Positions 30,953 through 43,003 of a DNA stretch of 64,000 bases are shown here, in pieces. The notes beneath the pieces are model-generated. The model was given only the letters and a program-made list of their open reading frames with translations. It was not told the DNA's origin and did no database searches. Source of the DNA: Gammaproteobacteria bacterium (GTDB lineage Bacteria > Pseudomonadota > Gammaproteobacteria > Ga0077536). Where the stretch lies: positions 23,332-87,331 of the forward strand of contig JADLGE010000075.1 of the NCBI GenBank assembly GCA_020849475.1, in the 5' to 3' direction. The position numbers and the translations under genes are program-made. Position 1 is the first letter of the stretch. Each line of letters begins with the position of its first letter.

Positions 30953-31993
30953 GTGAGCACGGCGCCGCAGCACAGCGCCGCCACGCCCAGACTGCGCGTG
31001 GCGGCGGCGGCCATCCGGCGCCACGATGGCGCCATCCTCTTGAGTGTGCGTCCCGCGCATACCGCCCACGGCGGCCTGTGGGAATTCCCCGGCGGCAAAC
31101 TCGAAGCGCGTGAGCGGCCGGTCGACGGGCTCGCGCGCGAACTGGTCGAAGAACTCGGCATTCATATCGAGCGCGCCACACCGCTCATCACCGTGCGGCA
31201 TGTTTATCCCAAGGCCGAGGTCGAGCTCATCGTCTTTGAAGTGCGCGACTGGCAGGGCGAACCTCATGGCCGTGAAGGCCAGCACGTCGAATGGGTCGAC
31301 ATCTCAAAGTTGTCGGCACTGCAATTCCCCGCCGCCAATCTGCCGGTCACGACCGCCGTCACCCTGCCGCGCGTGATGATGGTCACGCCTGACCTCGGCG
31401 CCGACGAAGACGCGTTCCTCACGCGCCTCGAAGCCTGCCTCGCGGCGGGTGTGGAGCTGGTGCAGTTGCGCATCCGCGCGCTTGGCGAGCAGCGCCGGCG
31501 CGTGGTGACGGCGGCCCTCGCGGCCTGTGCTCGCCACCATGCGCGTTTGATGTTGAATGGCTCAGCGCAGGACGCGGTCGCGCTCGGCGCGCATGGCGTG
31601 CATCTCAATCGCCAGCGCCTGTTCGAGTGCGAGGCGCGGCCGGTGGCCGCGACAATGTTGCTGAGCGCCGCCTGCCACGACGCACGGGAATTGGCCCAGG
31701 CCGAGCGCATCGGCGTGGACTTCGTCTATCTTTCTCCGGTGCTGGCGACCACCAGCCATGCGGGCGCCGAGACGCTGGGCTGGCCACGGTTGCGCGCGCT
31801 GTGCACGGCCACGCGCCTGCCGGTCTATGCGCTGGGCGGCATGACGCCGCCGCAGCTGCCACGCGCCGTGCGCGCCGGCTGCCAGGGCATTGCGATGTTG
31901 AGTGGTCTATGGGAACACGCGGCGCCGGCGGCGCTGCTGGAACGTGCGGCGAAGGAACTCGCGAAGGCGGCCCGTCACATCAAGCCGGGCTGA
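30953..31993 (+). CDS. Nudix hydrolase fused to a ThiE-like domain
   Basis: A 346-residue two-domain protein. Residues about 12-140 form a MutT-like Nudix domain with a perfect Nudix box at 48-70 (G-x5-E-x7-REL-x-EE-x-G-I), suggesting sanitising of oxidised nucleotides. Residues about 150-340 form a TIM-barrel domain like thiamine phosphate synthase (GVHLNRQRL, VYLSPVLATTSH, YALGGMTPPQLPRAV). The ThiE half differs at usual catalytic spots: QLREK reads QLRIR and the ND pair reads NG, so it may not make thiamine phosphate. The same fusion lies downstream of argJ in Pseudomonas. GTG start 8 bases after argJ. Confidence 0.9.
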   Translation: MSTAPQHSAATPRLRVAAAAIRRHDGAILLSVRPAHTAHGGLWEFPGGKLEARERPVDGLARELVEELGIHIERATPLITVRHVYPKAEVELIVFEVRDWQGEPHGREGQHVEWVDISKLSALQFPAANLPVTTAVTLPRVMMVTPDLGADEDAFLTRLEACLAAGVELVQLRIRALGEQRRRVVTAALAACARHHARLMLNGSAQDAVALGAHGVHLNRQRLFECEARPVAATMLLSAACHDARELAQAERIGVDFVYLSPVLATTSHAGAETLGWPRLRALCTATRLPVYALGGMTPPQLPRAVRAGCQGIAMLSGLWEHAAPAALLERAAKELAKAARHIKPG

Positions 31994-32005
31994 AATCCGC
32001 GCGCG

Positions 32006-32824
32006 TCAGATGCCGCAGCAGGCCAGTTCGAAACGCACGTCGTCCTGCACCTGCACGGCGCGGGTCGAGGTCTGACGCTGCGAATAGAAGCGCACCGTGA
32101 AGCGATGCTTGCCTCCGCTGATCTCGGGAAAAGTCTCGGCGCCGCCCGGCATCACCACGCGCACTATCTGGCACTGCGCGGCGCTCTCGAACTGCTGTTG
32201 ATAGAAGCCAGCGTTGGCGACCGCGATGCGTGGATTGGCGCTGTCGCGAATCAGCGCCAGGATGAGCTTGATGGCTTTTTCGATGACGCGGATGTCCTGC
32301 ATCCACACCATCATCTGACCGCTGCGCTGAGAGGGCTGACCGTTCAACCAGAAATGCAGTGACGGCACGTCGAAACTGCAGGTGCCACCGGGAATGCTCA
32401 TGCGCTGGCGCACCTGGTTGGCCAATTCATCGTTGCGTATGCGCGCGCCGGGCTGGCAATCCGGCGACTTCAATTGCACCAGCACCTCGCTCATCGAGCC
32501 GATGGTTTTGTCGAGTACGGCAGAATTGACGCTGGGATTGTTGCGCAGGCTGTTGAACGTCGAGATCTCGCGTTCCAGTTCCTTGATCAATTCTCCCTTG
32601 ATGTCGGTGCGCACCAGGAAATCGCTGACCTCGAGGAGGCGGCCCAGCGCATTGCGCGCGCTCCAGTGATCGCCGCCTTCAATGCCGGTGTCGATGCCAT
32701 GGAAAAGATGTTCGAGACGCAGGCAGTTGCGGATACGCTCATTGAGCGGCTGCTCGTAGATGACCGAGGTGTCGGTGTCAGGGAAAAGACTGGGCTGACT
32801 GGCCCCGCGATCGCCTGCGGTCAC
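32006..32824 (-). CDS. zapD: Cell division protein ZapD
   Basis: A 272-residue protein of the DUF1342 family that bundles FtsZ filaments by binding the FtsZ C-terminal peptide. Recognised by YEQPLNERIRNCLRLEHLF near the N-terminus, LLEVSDFLVRTDIKGELIKEL, and the beta-rich C-terminal half with SFDVPSLHFWLNG and VQDDVRFELACCGI. The start is a GTG, 10 bases after the coaE stop, so it lies in the coaE operon as in E. coli. The small zinc protein gene yacG that usually follows is not seen. Confidence 0.93.
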   Translation of the reverse strand: MTAGDRGASQPSLFPDTDTSVIYEQPLNERIRNCLRLEHLFHGIDTGIEGGDHWSARNALGRLLEVSDFLVRTDIKGELIKELEREISTFNSLRNNPSVNSAVLDKTIGSMSEVLVQLKSPDCQPGARIRNDELANQVRQRMSIPGGTCSFDVPSLHFWLNGQPSQRSGQMMVWMQDIRVIEKAIKLILALIRDSANPRIAVANAGFYQQQFESAAQCQIVRVVMPGGAETFPEISGGKHRFTVRFYSQRQTSTRAVQVQDDVRFELACCGI

Positions 32825-32834
32825 AGGAATGCCT

Positions 32835-33449
32835 TCATGCTTTGGCCGCGGCTAGTTGCAGGTACATGTTGTGTAGTTCGTCCACACGGCCGGCGAGTGA
32901 GGCCGTGTCTCCATCATTGACCACCACATCGTCGGCGATGCGCAGACGCGCCTCGCGGCTGGCCTGTGTGCGCATGATTGCGGCGACCTCGGCTTCTGTC
33001 AAATGATCGCGCGCGCGCACGCGCTCCATCTGCAGGGCTTCAGGACAATCGACCACCAGCACGCGGTCGATGAGCTCATTGCGGCCGCCTTCGGCCAGCA
33101 AGGGGATGCCGAGCATGCAATAGGCGTCGCTGACGGCCTCGACATGGGCGCGCATGCCGGCGCGGATGGCGGGGTGGGTGATGGCTTCGAGTTCGCCGCG
33201 CCGCGCCGGGTCGGCGAACACGATGCCGCGCAGCCGCGCGCGATCAAGCCGCCCGTCGTCGCCGACGACTTGCGGGCCGAAAGAAGCAACGATGGCCGCG
33301 AGCGCGGGTGTGCCGGGCTCCACCACCTCGCGCGCCACCTGGTCGGCGTCGATGACAACGATGCCGTGGCGCTCGCTGAACACGCGGCACACGGTCGACT
33401 TGCCCGAGCCGATGCCTCCGGTCACGCCCACCACGTACGCACGCTTCAC
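32835..33449 (-). CDS. coaE: Dephospho-CoA kinase
   Basis: CoaE phosphorylates dephospho-CoA, the last step of coenzyme A synthesis. The 204-residue product has the P-loop GGIGSGKST at residues 11-19, DADQVAREVVEPG, the lid region THPAIRAGM and LGIPLLAEGG. Start ATG overlaps the pilD stop by 4 bases, so pilD and coaE are translationally coupled, the common gammaproteobacterial pilD-coaE pair. Confidence 0.96.
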   Translation of the reverse strand: MKRAYVVGVTGGIGSGKSTVCRVFSERHGIVVIDADQVAREVVEPGTPALAAIVASFGPQVVGDDGRLDRARLRGIVFADPARRGELEAITHPAIRAGMRAHVEAVSDAYCMLGIPLLAEGGRNELIDRVLVVDCPEALQMERVRARDHLTEAEVAAIMRTQASREARLRIADDVVVNDGDTASLAGRVDELHNMYLQLAAAKA

Positions 33450-34348
33450 AGTCTCGCTCCCGATTGAAACAGGCCGGCGATGGCGTCATCGAAAAACATC
33501 GCGACGATGCCGGCGGCCGCCAGAAAAGGCCCGAAAGGAATGGGTTCGCCGCGCTTGGTGAGGCCGCTGGCCATCGCGCCTATGCCGACCACCGCGCCGA
33601 TCACCGACGACAACAGGATCACTGCCGGCAGCGCCTGCCAGCCCAGCCACGCGCCCAAGGCCGCCAGCAATTTGAAGTCGCCATAGCCCATGCCTTCCTT
33701 GCCGGTGATGAGCTTGAAGCCCCAGTAGATGGACCACAGGCTGAGATAGCCGGCCATGGCGCCGAGCACCGCGCTGCCGAGATCGGGCGCGAACAAACCG
33801 AAGAACGAACAGGCGAGGCCAGCCCACAGCAGGGGTTGGGTGATGTTGTCGAACAGGTAGTGGGTGTCGAAATCGATCAGCGCCAGTGCCACCAGCGCCC
33901 ATGCATAGCAGGCGGCGGCGAATGCGCGCAGCAGCCACAGCGTCGAGTCGGCGTCGGCCGCAAATCCGAAATGCCAGGCCGCGAGTCCGCCCAGCAGACC
34001 GCCGCTGGCTTCGACCAGCGGATAGCGTTTGGAAATGGCCACCCGGCAATGGCGGCAACGGCCACCCAGCACCAGGTAGCTCAGCAGTGGGATGTTCTCC
34101 ATGGCCGTGATCTGCGTGCCGCACTTGGGGCAGCGCGAGCGCGGACGGACCAGGTCAAAGGGTTCAGGGGGGCTGTCGCCGTCGCCGAGTTCGAGCAGGC
34201 TGCGGCAATCGCTGCGCCATTCGCGTTCGACCATGACAGGCAGACGGTGGATGACGACATTCAGAAAGCTGCCGACCAAGAGGCCCAGCACCGTCATGGC
34301 GCCGACCATGAGGGCGGGTTGCGCGGCGAGTAGGGTCAGGGTTTCCAT
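33446..34348 (-). CDS. pilD: Prepilin peptidase and N-methyltransferase
   Basis: PilD removes the leader peptide of type IV prepilins and methylates the new N-terminal residue. The 300-residue polytopic protein has the zinc-type cysteine pairs Cys73/Cys76 and Cys98/Cys101 in the cytoplasmic loop, and the two catalytic aspartates in LALIDFDTHYL (Asp159) and GYGDFK (Asp224). Its substrate PilA is encoded at 50392. It forms an operon with pilC upstream and coaE downstream. Confidence 0.95.
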   Translation of the reverse strand: METLTLLAAQPALMVGAMTVLGLLVGSFLNVVIHRLPVMVEREWRSDCRSLLELGDGDSPPEPFDLVRPRSRCPKCGTQITAMENIPLLSYLVLGGRCRHCRVAISKRYPLVEASGGLLGGLAAWHFGFAADADSTLWLLRAFAAACYAWALVALALIDFDTHYLFDNITQPLLWAGLACSFFGLFAPDLGSAVLGAMAGYLSLWSIYWGFKLITGKEGMGYGDFKLLAALGAWLGWQALPAVILLSSVIGAVVGIGAMASGLTKRGEPIPFGPFLAAAGIVAMFFDDAIAGLFQSGARL

Positions 34349-34376
34349 GGCTGTAGCGGCTGCCGCCAGTGCCGCA

Positions 34377-34404
34377 GCGCTGATCGTGTGGCAACGATCA
34401 GCGC
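34377..34404 (-). other. Perfect 10-bp hairpin between pilC and pilD
   Basis: GCGCTGATCG (34377-34386) and CGATCAGCGC (34395-34404) form a perfect 10-base-pair stem with an 8-base loop in the 92-base pilC-pilD gap. No T-run follows in the direction of transcription, so it may be an mRNA processing or stability element that uncouples pilD from pilBC, rather than a full terminator. Confidence 0.4.
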
Positions 34405-34440
34405 ACTGTTGCGGGCTTTGGAAGCGGGACGTCGGTGGCC

Positions 34441-35661
34441 TTAAACCACCTGGCCCATCTTGAAGATTGGCAGGTACATGGCGATCACGAGACCACCGAT
34501 GAGCACACCGAGCACCGCCATGATGATGGGCTCGAGCAGGCTGGTCAGCGAATCGACCGCGTCGTCCACTTCCTGCTCGTACCAGTCGGCGACTTTGCTC
34601 AGCATCGAATCAAGCGCGCCCGATTCTTCACCGATGGCGACCATCTGCACGACCATGTTGGGGAAGATGTTGACGTCGCGCATGGCGGTCTGCATCTGCG
34701 TACCGGTGGCGATTTCGTCGCGCATCTTCATCACGGCTTCGTAATAGACGATGTTGCCGCAGGCGCCGGCCACCGAGGTCATGGCTTCCACCAGCGGCGT
34801 GCCGGCGGCGAACATGGTGGCGAGCGTGCGCGCAAAGCGCGCGATCGCCGACTTGTTGAGGATGTCGCCCAGCACCGGGAACTTGAGCAGCGCCCGGTCG
34901 ACGAAATGCGCGAATTTGATTGAGCGCTTCATGGCCTGGATGATGCCGAACACCGCGCCCACGATCGCGCCGATCAGGAGGTACCAGTAAGACTGGAACC
35001 ACTTCGACATGTTGATCACTATCTGGGTCAGGGCCGGCAGCTCGGCGCCGAAGCCCGAGAACAGATCCTGGAACTGCGGAATGACGAAGATCATGAGGAT
35101 GCAGGTGATGACGAAAGCCACCACCACCACCGCAATCGGATAGAACATCGCGCCCTTGATCTTGGACTTCAGGGCCTCGGTCTTTTCCATGTAGGTGGCG
35201 AGCTTGTGCAGGATGTCCTCGAGGATACCGGCATGCTCGCCGGCCACCACCAGGTTGATGTACAGCTCGTTGAATTGCTGCGGATGCTTGGACAGCGCCT
35301 CGTTCAGCGAACCGCCCGCTTCGACATCGGCCTTGATGCCCATGATGAGCTGCTGCATGGCCTTGTTCTCATGGCCACGCCCGACGATTTCAAACGACTG
35401 CACCAAGGGCACGCCCGACGACATCATGGTCGCCATCTGGCGGCTGAAAACGGTGATGTCCTTGGTCGTGATCTTGCCGCTCGACTCACCGAACAGCGGC
35501 TTGCTCTTCTTCTTGACCTTGAGCGGGTTGACACCCTGCCGCCGCAGTTGGGCCTTGATCAGGGCATCGTTCTGCCCGGACATCTCACCCTTGACGCGCT
35601 TGCCATGCCGGTCCACCCCTTCCCAGGTGAACATCGAGGATTTGACTGCGGCTTCTGCCAT
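34441..35661 (-). CDS. pilC: Type IV pilus inner-membrane platform protein
   Basis: PilC forms the inner-membrane platform that couples the motor ATPases to pilin assembly. The 406-residue product has two GspF domains (about residues 70-193 and 275-397), recognised by TKDITVFSRQMATMMSSGVPL and FARTLATMFAAGTPLVEAM, each followed by hydrophobic helices (FYPIAVVVVAFVITCILMIF; the C-terminal LEPIIMAVLGVLIGGLVIAM). It starts 3 bases after the pilB stop, so the two are co-translated. Confidence 0.96.
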   Translation of the reverse strand: MAEAAVKSSMFTWEGVDRHGKRVKGEMSGQNDALIKAQLRRQGVNPLKVKKKSKPLFGESSGKITTKDITVFSRQMATMMSSGVPLVQSFEIVGRGHENKAMQQLIMGIKADVEAGGSLNEALSKHPQQFNELYINLVVAGEHAGILEDILHKLATYMEKTEALKSKIKGAMFYPIAVVVVAFVITCILMIFVIPQFQDLFSGFGAELPALTQIVINMSKWFQSYWYLLIGAIVGAVFGIIQAMKRSIKFAHFVDRALLKFPVLGDILNKSAIARFARTLATMFAAGTPLVEAMTSVAGACGNIVYYEAVMKMRDEIATGTQMQTAMRDVNIFPNMVVQMVAIGEESGALDSMLSKVADWYEQEVDDAVDSLTSLLEPIIMAVLGVLIGGLVIAMYLPIFKMGQVV

Positions 35662-35664
35662 GAC

Positions 35665-37386
<1,722 letters not shown>

Positions 37387-37474
37387 GGGTCAGCTCGCGA
37401 GGTCAGTTGATTCCACACAAAATGGTAGATTAGTCGCTTCTAAATAGCTACTCCGTCGAATGATTTTGACGCGC

Positions 37475-37523
37475 GCGCACGCCCTCAAACGAGGCGTGCG
37501 CGGCGCTGTGAGGCGGCCTTTTT

Positions 37524-37532
<9 letters not shown>
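37475..37532. terminator. Tandem hairpins after clpB
   Basis: Two inverted repeats lie between clpB and pilB. GCGGCCT (37513-37519) pairs with AGGCCGC (37526-37532) across a T-rich loop and includes the clpB stop codon; GCGCACGCC (37475-37483) pairs perfectly with GGCGTGCGC (37493-37501). Read on the minus strand they follow clpB directly and precede the pilB leader. Neither is followed by a clear T-run, so termination is plausible rather than certain. Confidence 0.4.
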
Positions 37533-40118
<2,586 letters not shown>

Positions 40119-40154
40119 GCAGCGTTTCCTCGAAGAGTCGAACGGTTGCCAAGG

Positions 40155-40182
40155 AAATGGGGCTGCGCGCGATTAAATCAAG
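40155..40182 (-). promoter_or_regulatory. Sigma-32 heat-shock promoter of clpB
   Basis: On the minus strand CTTGAT (40182-40177) and CCCCATTT (40162-40155) are separated by 14 bases. These match the sigma-32 consensus (CTTGAA and CCCCAT). The -10 box ends 36 bases before the clpB ATG. The -35 box contains the TGA stop codon of pgeF. E. coli clpB is a well-known sigma-32 target, which supports the call. Confidence 0.8.
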
Positions 40183-40924
40183 CGCGACCCTCGATCCAGA
40201 TCATCGCTGCCATGCGGCCAGTCTCGCCGTCGCGACGATAGGAGAACCACTGCTGCGCGTCGCTGTGCACGCAGATGCCGCTGTGACTCACGCTGCCCAC
40301 GCCGAGCGCCGTCAATTGCAGCTCGGCGATCCGTGCCAGACTCATGTGCCAGCGTCCGTCGTGCTGCGCGAAGCCGGCCGCGTTGCGCGCATCCAGCGCC
40401 ACGAAGCGCGTGCGCAGATCATCGCCGACAGCATAGGCCGCCGCGCCGATGGCAGGGCCGAGCCACGCATGCAGCGCGGACGGCGGTGCGTCGAAGGCGG
40501 CCACGGTCCTGGCAATCAGCTCACAGGCGAGGCCGCGCCAGCCGGCGTGCACCGCCGCCACCTGGCGACCGGAGGCGTCGCACAGCAGCACCGGCAGACA
40601 ATCGGCCACCATCACGGTCGCCACGCGGCCGACGGTGGTGGTGATGGCGGCGTCTCCGCGCCGCGGGCTCGCCGCGTCGTCGAGGTCGAGCAGGATGTCG
40701 CTGTGCACCTGTTGCAGCCAGCACGGCTCTTCGCGCAGCCCGAGGTGGCGCGCCAGCGCGGCACGATTGGCGGTGACCGCGGCGGGCCTGTCGCCCACAT
40801 GGTTGCCGAGATTGAGGCTCGCGTAGGCGCCTTCGCTGACGCCGCCGCGACGGCTGCTGAAGGCGGCGCGCACATGGGCCGGCGCCGGCCAGTCGACCTG
40901 CAGGCAATGCGGCGCGCCGTTCAT
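40178..40924 (-). CDS. pgeF: Peptidoglycan editing factor PgeF (YfiH, laccase domain)
   Basis: A 248-residue protein of the COG1496 family. In E. coli PgeF removes wrongly incorporated L-serine from UDP-MurNAc peptides. Metal-site residues are conserved: the His of QQVHSDILLDL, ADCLPVLLCDASGRQVAAVHAGWRG (Cys and His), and GPAIGAAAYAVGDD. N-terminal FSSRRGGVSEGAYASLNLGN is typical. Its start overlaps the rluD stop by 4 bases; its stop lies within the clpB promoter. Confidence 0.94.
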   Translation of the reverse strand: MNGAPHCLQVDWPAPAHVRAAFSSRRGGVSEGAYASLNLGNHVGDRPAAVTANRAALARHLGLREEPCWLQQVHSDILLDLDDAASPRRGDAAITTTVGRVATVMVADCLPVLLCDASGRQVAAVHAGWRGLACELIARTVAAFDAPPSALHAWLGPAIGAAAYAVGDDLRTRFVALDARNAAGFAQHDGRWHMSLARIAELQLTALGVGSVSHSGICVHSDAQQWFSYRRDGETGRMAAMIWIEGRA

Positions 40925-41940
40925 GCGTCGCGCTGCCCGTGGGCCTCGACGTCAGCCTGCAGCACTTCGAGCAGGTGTTCGAAATCCGCCGGCGGCGCCG
41001 ATTCGAATTCGAGCTCGGTGTTGTCCACCGGATGGGTGAACGCCAGCCGCCAGGCATGCAGCGCCTGACGGGGAAAATGCTGCAGGGTCGCGCGCAAGTC
41101 CTCGGTCGCGCCTGGCGGCAGATGCGGCCGGCCGCCGTAGCGGCTGTCGCCCACCAGCGGATAGCCGCGCCACGACAGGTGCACGCGAATCTGGTGGGTG
41201 CGGCCGGTTTCGAGTTCCACTTCGAGCAGGGTATGGGCGCGGTAGCGCTCGGCCACGCGGTAATGGGTGACGGCCTCGCGGCCGCCCGGCATCACGCGCA
41301 TGCGCGTGCGCTGCTGCGGGTCGCGGGCGATGGCGGCCTCGATGGTGCCGCCCGCCACCATCACGCCGTTGACCACCGCGAGGTAATGGCGATGGATGTC
41401 GCGCCGGGCCAGCGCCCGCACCAGCGACTGGAAAGCCTGTGGCGTGCGGGCCGCGACCAGCAGCCCGGAGGTGTCCTTGTCGATGCGATGTACGAGGCCG
41501 GCGCGGGGCAGGGCGGCGAGCTCGGGAAAGCGCGCCAGCAGGCCATTGACCAGGGTGTGATCAGGATTGCCGGCGCCCGGATGCACCACCAGGCCGACCG
41601 GTTTGTCGATTACGATGACGTGCTCGTCGACGTGGGCGAGGCTGAAGTCGACCGCCTGGGGCGCGAGTTCGCCGGTCGCGTCGAGAGTGGCGATGACCTC
41701 GATGATGTCGCCGCCGCGGGCCGTGGTGCGCGGTTTCAGCACCGCGCCGTGGCGCGTCACCTGGCCGGCGTCCATCCATTGCTTGATGAGATTGCGCGAA
41801 TACTGGCTCAGCACCCGCGCCAGCGCCTGGTCGAGGCGCAGACCTTCGACCGCCGCCGGTAACTCGACGCGATGATGTTCGGTAATGGCGCCGCTCACGG
41901 ACGCGGCACGCGGTGCGCGGGCGCGGACCCTGAGCGACAT
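40921..41940 (-). CDS. rluD: 23S rRNA pseudouridine synthase RluD
   Basis: RluD makes pseudouridines 1911, 1915 and 1917 in helix 69 of 23S rRNA. The 339-residue product has an N-terminal S4 RNA-binding domain (EGLRLDQALARVLSQYSRNLI, about 35-95) and the catalytic domain with GLVHRIDKDTSGLLVAA, which holds the catalytic aspartate, plus ELETGRTHQIRVHL. It is divergent from bamD, the same arrangement as in E. coli, and coupled to pgeF. Confidence 0.95.
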   Translation of the reverse strand: MSLRVRARAPRAASVSGAITEHHRVELPAAVEGLRLDQALARVLSQYSRNLIKQWMDAGQVTRHGAVLKPRTTARGGDIIEVIATLDATGELAPQAVDFSLAHVDEHVIVIDKPVGLVVHPGAGNPDHTLVNGLLARFPELAALPRAGLVHRIDKDTSGLLVAARTPQAFQSLVRALARRDIHRHYLAVVNGVMVAGGTIEAAIARDPQQRTRMRVMPGGREAVTHYRVAERYRAHTLLEVELETGRTHQIRVHLSWRGYPLVGDSRYGGRPHLPPGATEDLRATLQHFPRQALHAWRLAFTHPVDNTELEFESAPPADFEHLLEVLQADVEAHGQRDA

Positions 41941-41965
41941 GCCGGTGGCGCAACCATCACGTTCA

Positions 41966-41995
41966 TTGCCTTGTCGAAAATTCCGCCACTACAAT
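41966..41995 (+). promoter_or_regulatory. Candidate sigma-70 promoter of bamD
   Basis: TTGCCT (41966-41971) and TACAAT (41990-41995) with an 18-base spacer lie in the 111-base divergent gap between rluD and bamD, 56 bases upstream of bamD. The -10 is good and the -35 moderate. Confidence 0.5.
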
Positions 41996-42051
41996 ACCGC
42001 GCGCTTACGACCGCGCAGCCCACCCATACCCACGCGGGGATTCTACGTTAG

Positions 42052-42855
42052 ATGACTTCCAAGCTCAGCCCCGCGCTCGTGCGCGCCTTGTTCCTTTGCC
42101 TGTGTGCGCTCACCGCGAGCTGTGGCTTCTTGCCGAGCGAGACCGACAAGGACAAGGAGATGTCGCGCTGGCCCGAGGATCGCCTCTACCAGGCGGCCAA
42201 GGATCACCTCGATGGCGGCACCTGCGGTTCAGCCATCGAGTACTACGAGAAGCTGCAGTCGCGCTACCCCTTCGGCGTCTACACCCAGCAGGCACAGCTC
42301 GAACTGGCCTATTGCTATTACAAGACCGACGAACCGGCCTCGGCGATTTCGACCCTGGACCGCTTCATGAAGCTCTATCCGTCCCATTCGAACATGGCCT
42401 ATGCCTACTATCTGCGCGGCCTGGTGAATTTCGGCGCCGGCCAGGGTCTCGCCGAGCGTTACATCCATCGCGACCCTTCACAGCGCGATCCGGGCGCGGC
42501 GCTGAAGTCGTTCAACGATTTCGCGGAAGTCATCAAGCGCTTCCCCGACAGCAAGTATGTCGATGACGCGCAGCTGCGCATGCGTCACCTGCGCAATCTG
42601 CTCGCCCAGCATGAGGTCAACGTCGCCAATTACTACATGCGCCGCGGCGCCTTCGTGGCCGCTGCCAACCGCGCGCGCTACGTGGTCGAGAACTACCAGC
42701 AGACGCCGGCCATGCCCGAGGCGCTGGTGCTGATGGCCAAGTCCTACAAGATTCTGGAGCTGAACGATCTGTCCAACGACGCGCTGCGCGTGCTGGAACT
42801 CAATTTCCCGAACTATCCGGGCATCGAGGAAGTGAAGGAGACGCAGGTCAGGTAG
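42052..42855 (+). CDS. bamD: Outer-membrane assembly lipoprotein BamD
   Basis: BamD is an essential lipoprotein of the BAM complex that inserts beta-barrel proteins into the outer membrane. The 267-residue product has a signal peptide with the lipid-attachment Cys24 (LTASCGF) and five TPR-like repeats, with the family marks LYQAAKDHLDGGTCGSAIEYY, LQSRYPFGVYTQQAQLELAY and RYPDSKYVDDA-like FPDSKYVDDAQLRM, then NVANYYMRRGAFVAAANRA. It is divergent from rluD. Confidence 0.96.
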   Translation: MTSKLSPALVRALFLCLCALTASCGFLPSETDKDKEMSRWPEDRLYQAAKDHLDGGTCGSAIEYYEKLQSRYPFGVYTQQAQLELAYCYYKTDEPASAISTLDRFMKLYPSHSNMAYAYYLRGLVNFGAGQGLAERYIHRDPSQRDPGAALKSFNDFAEVIKRFPDSKYVDDAQLRMRHLRNLLAQHEVNVANYYMRRGAFVAAANRARYVVENYQQTPAMPEALVLMAKSYKILELNDLSNDALRVLELNFPNYPGIEEVKETQVR

Positions 42856-42888
42856 GACCGGCGACTGCAGGATGTGGCGTTTCCTGTT

Positions 42889-42973
42889 GTGGGTCAGATT
42901 TCAGTCTGACATTTAGAAACCGACGACGCGCCGCTGAGCTGATTTTCGAATGTCAGACTGAAGTCTGACCCAC
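42889..42973. repeat. Palindromic intergenic repeat, copy A
   Basis: An 85-base inverted repeat between convergent bamD and nadE. The outer arms are 25 bases each (42889-42913 and 42949-42973) with one mismatch and run GTGGGTCAG...ACATT. Each arm contains the smaller palindrome core GTCAGACTTCAGTCTGAC. Related copies occur at 54691-54776 and 61356-61425, also between convergent genes. It resembles the REP-like palindromes known in many gammaproteobacteria and could act as a bidirectional terminator. Confidence 0.85.
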
Positions 42974-43003
42974 GGAAGAGCGGGCACTGCGGACTGCCGG
43001 CCC

